Of a DNA stretch of 6,849 bases, positions 1 through 5,485 are shown one piece after another. Numbering within the stretch: the stretch's first letter is position 1; each line of letters begins with the position of its first letter. Source of the DNA: JBBIKU01 sp037445245 (lineage in GTDB: Bacteria > Chloroflexota > Anaerolineae > Anaerolineales > Anaerolineaceae); the NCBI GenBank assembly GCA_037445245.1, contig JBBIKU010000133.1, forward strand, positions 1 through 6,849, written 5' to 3'. The notes beneath the pieces were generated by a model, which saw only the letters and a program-made list of their open reading frames with translations, made no database searches and was not told the DNA's origin. Both the position numbers and the translations under genes were made by a program.

Positions 1-1
1 T

Positions 2-352
2 TCCCCCATCATTGCTATGGGACATAATTTCGGCTTGGAGTATCCCGGCGCACCCTGGACAGGAATCCTGGCGATGACCTGGTTCACACTGGTGACCGGC
101 ACCTTCCTGGGCTGGGTGACGCTACGCGGCGGCTCGGTTTGGCCGGCCGTGATCGGGCATGCCGCCATCAATGGCATCGCTGCCCTGGGCGCATTAGCGG
201 TCAGGGGCAATCCCAATCCTTTACTCGGTCCGCTGCCAGTGGGCGTGGTGGCATCCATCGCCTGGACCCTGGTGGCGCTATGGATTTTTCTCAGCCCTGG
301 CGCGCTGCGCACCCCCCAACCGCTACCCCAGGCAGCATTGGCGCCGGACTAG
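2..352 (+). CDS. CPBP-family intramembrane metalloprotease, C-terminal part
   Basis: The frame is open from the left edge, so the start and the N-terminal half lie outside the window; 116 codons remain. The visible part holds two to three hydrophobic stretches. The segment around WPAVIGHAAINGIAALGAL fits the last conserved CPBP (CAAX protease and bacteriocin-processing, Abi) motif, in which a His and an Asn sit on a membrane helix near the active site. The catalytic Glu-Glu-x-x-x-Arg motif would be upstream and cannot be checked. A final membrane helix (about LPVGVVASIAWTLVALWIFL) is followed by a short Pro/Ala-rich tail. Family members are membrane proteases or protease-like proteins, and their substrates vary. 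The gene converges on the AsnB-like gene and their stop codons overlap. The methionine at 17 is an internal residue, not a start. Family assignment is fairly secure, the specific role unknown. Confidence 0.75.
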   Translation, partial: SPIIAMGHNFGLEYPGAPWTGILAMTWFTLVTGTFLGWVTLRGGSVWPAVIGHAAINGIAALGALAVRGNPNPLLGPLPVGVVASIAWTLVALWIFLSPGALRTPQPLPQAALAPD

Positions 353-363
353 TGCTCCGGCGC
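341..363. terminator. Shared hairpin between convergent genes, possible bidirectional terminator
   Basis: Bases 341-348 (GCGCCGGA) and 356-363 (TCCGGCGC) are perfect reverse complements around a 7-base loop. The loop carries CTAG, so the stop codons of both converging genes (TAG 350-352 on plus, TAG 351-349 on minus) lie in it. There is no run of T on either side, so Rho-independent termination is only plausible. Confidence 0.45.
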
Positions 364-812
364 TTCCTTGGTCCTGCCCACCCAAGACAGGTCTTCCTGC
401 TCGCCAAAGTGTTCTGAAAAGATGCGATAGTAGAGCAGCTCTTCCTTGGTGCGCAGGCGTAAGCCATTGCTGCGTTGGCGTTCGGCGCGAAAATCGTGGT
501 CACTGATCCGCTCCTCGGCGTATCGGGCAAGCTGCTCGCCGATGCCCGCCCCCTCCCAGAATTTGACTTTTTTGCATTGTGATCAAAGATCGCCTGCGCC
601 TTGCGGCTTCCGCCCGCCAGATCGGCGACCATCTGATACGGCTTGCTGGCGATAGAGTCCTTCCCCGGAGGTTTTGTCCACGCCACCCCTAGCGTGACCC
701 CCGGCGCTTCAATACATTTCTTCCCTGCCGGACCACGATGCTCGATGTGACCCAGCATCTTCTCAACCATGTCGGTTTTATTCGGGGATGCAACCCCCAC
801 AATTCCTGACAG
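349..812 (-). pseudogene. AsnB-like asparagine synthase, internally deleted and frameshifted
   Basis: Two pieces of one family are joined here. The first (812 to about 574) begins SGIVGVASPNKTDMVEKM and includes HIEHRGPAG, the start of a class II glutamine amidotransferase domain. The second (582 to 349, another frame) contains KVKFWEGAGIGEQLARYAEE, RTKEELLYYRIFSEHFG and SWVGRTKEAP, the C-terminal end of AsnB-type synthetases. The ATP-binding synthase core, some 300 or more residues, is absent, and the join lies near an A6 run (573-568, minus). I place the start at CTG 812-810 because AGGAG (822-818) precedes it by 5 bases. In that frame residue 2 is Ser, not the catalytic Cys, and the usual GHxRL segment reads GVAWTK, so the amidotransferase half was probably inactive already. 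A complete relative would make asparagine or another amide from a carboxylate, ATP and ammonia. The deletion could be real decay or a misassembly. Confidence 0.7.
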
Positions 813-993
813 TATTTCTCCTTTCGATAATTAAGTGACCGTTTCCAATAATTTTTTTCGAAGCCGGTTCAGATTGAACAAAGCGGTGCACGCTCATGCC
901 CGCTCTGCCCAATCCCTTCATCACCAATTCTAGCTCAGAAAGTTTTTTATCGCTGGCGGCTGATACCAGCGCCAACCGTCCCCATTGCACCAC
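778..993 (-). CDS. Small protein of unknown function between AOR and AsnB-like gene
   Basis: This is a 71-codon frame starting at GTG 993-991, one base after the stop of the oxidoreductase gene, and overlapping the start of the AsnB-like gene by 35 bases. No ribosome binding site of its own is visible, so translation would be coupled to the gene upstream. The product is predicted soluble: a short hydrophobic strand (RLALVSAAS), a probable helix (KKLSELELVMKGLGRAG), a second strand-like piece (MSVHRFVQ), and a tail with two Cys (RNCGGCIPE) that lies inside the overlap. I do not recognise a family. A MoaD/ThiS-type carrier would be expected beside such enzymes, but the C-terminal Gly-Gly is missing. 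The tight packing between two recognised genes is the main reason to accept it. Chance remains possible. Confidence 0.5.
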   Translation of the reverse strand: MVQWGRLALVSAASDKKLSELELVMKGLGRAGMSVHRFVQSEPASKKIIGNGHLIIERRNTVRNCGGCIPE

Positions 994-994
994 A

Positions 995-2919
995 CTAGAT
1001 CAAATTTTCTAATCCAAGCGCCTTCACCTGCTCTTCGGTAGGCAACCCGCTCGCCACGTCCCACCCCAGGTAGCGATAATACTCATCCAACATGCGCTCG
1101 GTTTGGTGGCGGTCGAGATGCTCGCCGGCGTACGGTCCGCCTGAAACCGGCGTGTTAAAAATGCGATCGGGAAGGGTATCATCTTTGCGTTGGTATCCTG
1201 CCAGTTTGTAAGAAAGCTGGCGTTCCAGCGTATGCACCTTCAGCCCAAAGCGGTGCAGTTCTTCGCCGCTGATCCGCTCACCGCTTGCCAGCCGGTAAAG
1301 TTCTGCCAGTTCGTTTACGCCGCCCAGGCTCAGATCGTACCAACCGAAGGCAAAGTAGCACAGACCCAGGCTGTCAACCACCGCCTTGACACCTTCGGTG
1401 TAAGCCGTCAGCCGCCCTTTTCCTTCATACGCGCCGGGGTCGCCCGCCTTGGGGATGCCAAGCAGCCGTTCGCCCACCTCGGCTGCCACTCGCCGGTTCT
1501 CGGTCTGCGGCGAGCCGCCCAGATGCCCGCCGCCGCGAGTGGAAGTCATAATGCCTAGCGCCCAAGCACGGTGAGTGCGCAAGCCCTGTTCGTTAATACC
1601 CACCTTTTTAGTGGTCATGGCAAAACGCTGGCTATCCTTTCCGATCTGTTGCGCCGCCTCGTACGCTCCCTGGCTTAGCACTTTTCCCAAACCCTGCCGT
1701 TTGCCGATCTGCTCGATCAATCGCACGATCGAGACGCCGTCACCCCAGTTCAGCGTCACGCCACCTTCCTGTTGGCGCTCCAGCACACCCTGATCGGCAC
1801 ATTCCAGCGCAAAAGCGACCGCTGCCGCCACCCCATCCACGTCCAGACCGTATTCATTGCAAAGCGTATGCGCCACGAGCAGGCTCGCCCGGTCATCAAT
1901 ACCGAGGTTGGAACCCAAACCGCGCACCGAATTGGCATGCATCCCTTCGCTGATCACTTTGCCATGTCCGTCTGAATCCATGACATACTCGTGCAAACAA
2001 CGCACCGGACAACCAAAACAACCCATGCGACGCGTTTCCCATTCGCGGTAGGCGGCTTCGCCGATGGCGCGTGCCGTTTCAGGTGGGAGATACTCATCCT
2101 GAAGATTCCTGACCGCGGTCGGCACCAACCCGCTGAAACCGCCCGCCCCAGCCATGCCGTGCGTTCCGCCGCGCACCAGCCCTGCCATCGCTTCCGAAGC
2201 GCCGATGCGCCAAGCAAGCTGCCGGGCTTTTTCTTGCAAGCCCTCAGCATCGTGAAGTGGCAGCGGTGCATCGCCAACCGCCACAATCGCTTTCAGGTTC
2301 TTGGCGCCAAAGATTGCCCCGCTGCCGCCCCAGCCGGCAGCGTGCGCCCGGTCGACCATCAGGCAGGCGATTGGAGCTTGTTCCTCACCACCAGGTCCAA
2401 TACCAATAAAGCTGACATCTTCACGGCAAAACTNNNNNNNNNNAAGAGGGTTGGACGCCCGTCGTGGCGGCCCCCTCGCAGCGCCGCCTGCACCTGGCTG
2501 GTAGTCATGCCCCACAACCAATCCGCCGGCAACAGGCGAGCTTCACCCGCCTGTAACAGCAGCATCACCGCTTGCTTGCTGGCGCCCGATAGCACCACGG
2601 CGTCGAACCCGGCTGATTTCATGCGCTTGCCGAAATCGCCGCCGACATTGGAATACGAGTAACCGCCCGAAATTTGGTTACAGGCGATCACCGCCGTCCG
2701 GGTCGCCATCGGTAGCTCACTGCCGACCAGCAAACCGGGCGCAATCACCACCGGTTGCTGCGATGCCAGATCGGCAAACAATGCTCGCTGACGCGCCAGC
2801 AAATAGGCGCCCAAGCCCCTGCCCGCCAGCCACGGTGACCATTGTTGGGTCGCTTCAAAGCGCGTTACAGCACCGCTCAAGTCCACCAACACCGTTTTTT
2901 CGGCATATCCGTTTACCAT
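995..2919 (-). CDS. Aldehyde:ferredoxin oxidoreductase (AOR family), interrupted by assembly gap
   Basis: AOR-family enzymes interconvert aldehydes and carboxylates with ferredoxin, using a tungsten or molybdenum bis-pyranopterin and one [4Fe-4S] cluster in the cytoplasm. The first 158 residues carry the N-terminal cofactor domain: LAGRGLGAYLLARQ, then ISGGYSYSNVGGDFG and AGFDAVVLSG. After the gap come IGPGGEEQAP, CFGCPVRC (C-x2-C-x3-C, 2020-1997), CNEYGLDVDGV, STRGGGHL and DSLGLC, whose Cys (1360-1358) is the fourth cluster ligand. The end, near YLGWDVASGLPTEEQVKALG, is typical. About 640 residues in all, the usual size. The start ATG 2919-2917 has AGGTG seven bases upstream. The frame differs on the two sides of the Ns. 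An intact gene needs a true gap of 2 plus a multiple of 3 bases, so this is an assembly artefact rather than a mutation. Substrate subtype and choice of W or Mo cannot be read here. Confidence 0.93.
2434..2443. other. Assembly gap, 10 Ns
   Basis: Ten N characters lie inside the oxidoreductase gene. The family sequence runs from LWGMTTSQVQAALRGG before the gap to FCREDVSFIGIGPGG after it, so only a few residues seem to be missing. The frame change across the Ns shows that 10 is a placeholder and not the true length. Confidence 0.98.
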
Positions 2920-2945
2920 GGTGATTCACCTCTCGTCATTCGCTG

Positions 2946-2974
2946 TTTACAGGAGACCTGATTTATTATATACT
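2946..2974 (+). promoter_or_regulatory. Predicted sigma-70-type promoter of the YgjP-like gene
   Basis: TTTACA (2946-2951) and TATACT (2969-2974) each match consensus at five of six positions and are separated by exactly 17 bases. Transcription would begin near 2981 and leave a leader of about 66 bases before GTG 3047. The leader contains the hairpin at 3009-3035. Confidence 0.5.
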
Positions 2975-2993
2975 GTTATTCGGATGTGTTCTA
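2965..2993 (-). promoter_or_regulatory. Predicted promoter of the AOR operon
   Basis: Read on the minus strand, a perfect TATAAT lies at 2970-2965. The best -35 at a 17-base spacing is TAGAAC (2993-2988), a poor match, so an activator may help. The start point would be near 2958, giving a leader of about 40 bases before ATG 2919. The box overlaps the -10 of the divergent promoter. Confidence 0.4.
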
Positions 2994-3008
2994 TCGGGTT
3001 TTATGGGT

Positions 3009-3035
3009 GACGGCTTACTTAAATGATAAACCGTC
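3009..3035 (+). promoter_or_regulatory. Leader hairpin abutting the YgjP-like ribosome binding site
   Basis: GACGGCTTA (3009-3017) and TAAACCGTC (3027-3035) form a 9-base stem with one mismatch and a 9-base loop. The stem ends directly before the Shine-Dalgarno AGGAG (3036-3040), so its folding could tune ribosome access to GTG 3047. ATG 3023 falls in the loop. A protein-binding operator is an alternative reading. Confidence 0.4.
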
Positions 3036-3046
3036 AGGAGAAGCGT

Positions 3047-3748
3047 GTGGATATCCCCCCTATTGACCAAGTCATTCGCACAAACCGAAAAACCATTGCC
3101 TTGATCGTTGAGGAAGACGGCAGGCTGGTGATACGTGCGCCATTGCGCACCGACGGTAAAGCGATTCGGGGGATTGTGCAACAAAAAGCCGAATGGATCC
3201 GCGCCAAGCAGGCGTTGGCGCGCAATCGTAGCCAGGAGGTTAACCCGCCACAGTTCCAGCCCGGCGAACGTTTCTGGTATCTGGGCAGACCATACGAACT
3301 GGTGCTGGTGGATTCCCCCACCGAGCCGCTCCGGCTCAACAGCAGGTTTCAGCTCGATCGCGCCTTTGTGGACGAAGCAGCCACCCTCTTTGGGGCGTGG
3401 TACCGCCAGCAAGCCAGCCGAATCATCCCGCAACGGGCGCAGCGCTTTGCCCGTCAGTGCGATTACCGCTATGAGAAAATTAGTATCAAAGATGCTCGCT
3501 CGCGCTGGGGCAGTTGCGGTCGCAGTGACAACCTCAGCTTTAACTGGCGCCTGGTGATGGCGCCCTTAGAAGTGATCGACTACGTAGTGGTGCACGAGCT
3601 GGTACATCTGGTAGAGAAGAACCACTCGCCGCGCTTTTGGGCACGGGTGGCAAGACTGTTGCCGGATTACGCCCAGCGTCGAGCTTGGCTGAAAGCCCAC
3701 GGACACCAGCTCATGGCGGGTTACGGGAGTTCAAAAGCGGGCGGGTAA
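3047..3748 (+). CDS. YgjP-like zinc metallopeptidase family protein (DUF45)
   Basis: This is a predicted cytoplasmic zinc-dependent hydrolase of the YgjP/DUF45 family, related to SprT-like and WLM metallopeptidases; physiological substrates are poorly known. The C-terminal half carries the hallmarks: ARSRWGSC at residues 150-157, then NWRLVMAPLEVIDYVVVHEL. The active-site motif HELVH (183-187) follows, with the third zinc ligand in NHSPRFW (His193) and Glu184 as the catalytic base. The N-terminal half is a beta-rich region (IALIVEEDGRLVIRAP) followed by a basic helix. I chose GTG 3047 because AGGAG lies six bases upstream. ATG 3023, eight codons earlier, has no ribosome binding site and sits in a hairpin loop. 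The resulting 233 residues fit the family. The gene is monocistronic, divergent from the AOR operon, and its last 28 bases overlap the end of the lipoprotein gene on the other strand. Family assignment is firm. Confidence 0.92.
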   Translation: MDIPPIDQVIRTNRKTIALIVEEDGRLVIRAPLRTDGKAIRGIVQQKAEWIRAKQALARNRSQEVNPPQFQPGERFWYLGRPYELVLVDSPTEPLRLNSRFQLDRAFVDEAATLFGAWYRQQASRIIPQRAQRFARQCDYRYEKISIKDARSRWGSCGRSDNLSFNWRLVMAPLEVIDYVVVHELVHLVEKNHSPRFWARVARLLPDYAQRRAWLKAHGHQLMAGYGSSKAGG

Positions 3749-4971
3749 AAGCGTACCGCCCAATACCCTGAACCCGGTTGTTGCGTTTTCATTAGCCGAT
3801 CGTAATCCTGCGAGTCGACCGTTTCGAACACCGGCGAGTGAAGCTGAACAAGCTGAATCCAGGTTTGCCCCGGTTTGAGCGCTACGACGTTCCCTTTGCT
3901 GTCGGTAAAACGAATCGGGCGCACCCTACCGGTGCTCAGTTCGTATTCGGCATTGCGCGTCGTCCAATAGATTTCGTACAGCCTGCCATCACGCATCAAC
4001 AAAGCCGGGTAGCGAGTGATGTATGTCAGGTCGATATTGAAGAAAGTTTCATCGAAAAAGTGGTAATCGGCAAACATCACCACCACATTCTCGAAAGCCA
4101 ACGGTTCGCCGCTCAGCCGGTCGACTACCTGGGCGAAAGTCTTCCCGTCAATGTTGTCCTGAAAGCGGTGATATGCACCCACATCTTGGCGGTAGCGCCA
4201 GAAGATCTGGTTGAGACGATGATACGCCACCCACAGCGATTGCGCCGGCTTGCCGCCTGGCGGCGGGTTAGGGTCGAACGCCAACCCGCTCAGATCACCC
4301 GGTTTGAGATCGGCGCGGTTTTCAGCCCCAAGTGCCTTTAGCTCGTCGACGGTGATGAAAGCCGAGCTGATATCCTGTACATCTTCGGGGCGCACCTGGA
4401 TATACTTGCGCAGGCTGGGCAAGACGCGGCTGGAAGCGCCCGAGATGACCATGAAGCCGTGGTAAAACTGACGCAGTGTCTCGTAAGGTAGCCTGCCGGA
4501 GCGGATCGGACCGATCTTGCTGTCATCGTCCTCCGGTAAATCGCCGTAAAACAGAGTCAAAAAGCGGGTCTGCCCGACCCCAATATAAAGTTCGATCACC
4601 AACGGACTGTAACTCAGCCCGGCAGACGGTCGAGCGCTGATCGGAAAATTGGAGACCGAAACCAGCGCCGGCGCCAATTCCAGATTTCCCACATCCGCCA
4701 CCGCCTCTCCCGTCAGAGGATTGACGCCCGCCGGATACACATCCGGACCCGAGGCAAACGGCGTGGCGCTGGGTTGCGGCGTGGGCGCCAACTTAGTAGT
4801 GGTCACGGTGGGCGTGGCAGAAAGATTGGCGCCGCCAGTGCTGGTGGGCGCGGCAGTCTCACTGACCGTTTTGGGTGTCCTTGAACCACCCCCTGCCAGG
4901 TGCTCCTCACCGTAACAGCCGGTGAGAAGCGCCAGCAACGCCAAAAACAGGATCACCTTTTGAAATCGCAT
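3721..4971 (-). CDS. DUF3048 (YerB-like) lipoprotein
   Basis: The 416-residue product begins with a lipoprotein signal: basic start MRFQK, hydrophobic core, and lipobox LTGC with the lipidated Cys at residue 19. Residues about 28-75 form a Ser/Thr/Pro/Ala/Gly-rich linker, a tether from membrane to folded domain. The rest matches DUF3048: ARPSAGLSYSPLVIELYIGV (113-132), TRFLTLFYG, KIGPIRSGR (152-160), later AYHRFQDN, AFENVVVMFADY and LKPGQTWIQLVQ. Bacillus YerB is a family member; the biochemical function is unknown and the protein should act outside the cytoplasmic membrane. I start at ATG 4971 because GAGG precedes it by five bases and the lipobox then lies at the normal distance. The frame runs 34 codons further upstream without signal-like sequence. 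It has its own promoter and converges on the YgjP-like gene. Confidence 0.92.
   Translation of the reverse strand: MRFQKVILFLALLALLTGCYGEEHLAGGGSRTPKTVSETAAPTSTGGANLSATPTVTTTKLAPTPQPSATPFASGPDVYPAGVNPLTGEAVADVGNLELAPALVSVSNFPISARPSAGLSYSPLVIELYIGVGQTRFLTLFYGDLPEDDDSKIGPIRSGRLPYETLRQFYHGFMVISGASSRVLPSLRKYIQVRPEDVQDISSAFITVDELKALGAENRADLKPGDLSGLAFDPNPPPGGKPAQSLWVAYHRLNQIFWRYRQDVGAYHRFQDNIDGKTFAQVVDRLSGEPLAFENVVVMFADYHFFDETFFNIDLTYITRYPALLMRDGRLYEIYWTTRNAEYELSTGRVRPIRFTDSKGNVVALKPGQTWIQLVQLHSPVFETVDSQDYDRLMKTQQPGSGYWAVRFYPPAFELP
3739..3761. terminator. Imperfect hairpin at the convergent overlap, weak terminator candidate
   Basis: GGGCGG (3739-3744) pairs with CCGCCC (3756-3761), with one bulged G and two further A-T pairs inside. 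The stop TAA of the YgjP-like gene lies at the stem-loop boundary. No T run follows on the plus strand, and on the minus strand the hairpin is still inside the lipoprotein gene. It is therefore a weak candidate for ending plus-strand transcription. Confidence 0.22.
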
Positions 4972-4995
4972 ATCAACCTCATCGATTGTGGGTTG

Positions 4996-5024
4996 AGTGT
5001 ATCGTAAGCATGGAATGTTATCAA
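4996..5024 (-). promoter_or_regulatory. Predicted promoter of the DUF3048 lipoprotein gene
   Basis: On the minus strand TTGATA (5024-5019, five of six) and TACACT (5001-4996, four of six) are separated by exactly 17 bases. Transcription should begin near 4989, leaving a short leader of about 18 bases that includes the GAGG ribosome binding site before ATG 4971. Confidence 0.5.
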
Positions 5025-5082
5025 GAGGAATCCGACTTGCAACCCAACGTCGGCGTGGGCTGAATTCCCCCACCTATAAAAA

Positions 5083-5361
5083 AGGTATAAACCGAAAACC
5101 GTCAAAACCCGTATCGGCGAGATCACCTTTGCCGTGCCCCAAGTGCGGCAAGGAGGCTTCGGCCCCTCAGCACTGGAAAAGGGGCTGAGAAGCGAACGGG
5201 CGCTGGTGACCACCCTGGCGGAAATGTACGTGCAAGGGGTATCCACCCGCAAGGTGAAAGCCATCACCGAGGAATTGTGCGGCGTGGAAGTGTCTGCCAC
5301 CCAGGTCAGCCGGGCAGCAGCGCAGTTGGACGCAGTACTGCTGGAATGGCGGGAAAGACTG
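5083..5361 (+). pseudogene. IS256-family (Mutator-type) transposase, internal fragment
   Basis: About 93 codons translate to a typical central slice of an IS256-family transposase: RYKPKTVKTRIGEITFAVPQ, QGGF, LEKGLRSERAL, LAEMYVQGVSTRKVKAITEE, VSATQVSRAAAQLD and WRER. Full-length members have about 400 residues with a DDE catalytic triad. Here roughly the first 100 residues and everything after WRER are missing, including the first catalytic Asp expected soon after that point. A stop codon (TAA 5077-5079) bounds the frame on the left and no ribosome binding site or ATG is present, so it cannot be an active gene. GTG 5134 is an internal Val. Terminal inverted repeats are not visible. On the right the homology gives way within a few bases to a CRISPR repeat end, and translation would run into the array. 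Confidence 0.85.
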
Positions 5362-5434
5362 GGGGATGAACCTGTAGTTATACTGACGAAACTGGGATGT
5401 AAATCGTATTTCTCACGCGTGTGGGGATGAACCT
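5362..5434 (+). CRISPR. Remnant of a type I-E-like CRISPR array: partial repeat, one spacer, one full repeat
   Basis: The 12 bases GGGGATGAACCT occur at 5362-5373 and again at 5423-5434, exactly 61 bases apart. That is the period of type I-E arrays (29-base repeat, 32-base spacer). The second copy ends a full-length repeat (5406-5434) that begins GTATTTCTCACG and has the type I-E shape: a short GC stem (CTCAC / GTGGG around GCGT) and a GATGAACC end. The CTC in place of the common CCC may mark a degenerate last repeat, which is usual at the leader-distal end. The spacer is 5374-5405. The first repeat has lost its 5' part at the transposase junction, and no leader or cas gene is present. It could still yield nothing functional, but as a fossil it is convincing. 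Confidence 0.78.
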
Positions 5435-5450
5435 TTAGGCAATTATTCGC

Positions 5451-5479
5451 TTGACTCACCTATTCAATAGCGATAAGAT
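5451..5479 (+). promoter_or_regulatory. Predicted promoter of the DUF4256 gene, leaderless geometry
   Basis: TTGACT (5451-5456, five of six) and TAAGAT (5474-5479, four of six) are separated by exactly 17 bases. A start site seven bases after the -10 box falls on the A of ATG 5486, so the mRNA may have no leader. The promoter starts 16 bases after the last CRISPR repeat. Confidence 0.5.
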
Positions 5480-5485
5480 AAAAGT

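Noticed and set aside
778..993. The small ORF as a MoaD/ThiS sulfur carrier, often found beside AOR genes.
   Set aside because: There is no C-terminal Gly-Gly and the strand/helix order and conserved residues do not fit.
2444..2521. A start for the second part of AOR at 2521, ahead of the gap.
   Set aside because: The codons from 2521 to the Ns lie on top of the true AOR frame from 2919 and give unrelated, low-complexity sequence; the frame change is due to the gap.
1190..2662. Long plus-strand open frames opposite the AOR gene.
   Set aside because: They have no recognisable domains and follow from the GC-rich codon pattern of the AOR gene on the other strand.
4972..5073. A longer DUF3048 protein starting at 5073.
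   Set aside because: It would bury the lipoprotein signal behind 34 non-hydrophobic residues and would begin upstream of the predicted promoter; ATG 4971 has a ribosome binding site.
5058..5095. Sequence resembling a broken I-E repeat (GAATTCCCCCACC ... GGTATAAACCG) at the left edge of the transposase fragment, which would suggest that the array also flanked it on the left.
   Set aside because: The right half is explained as codons for the transposase segment RYKPKT, the left half needs an insertion and a mismatch, and no 61-base periodicity continues.
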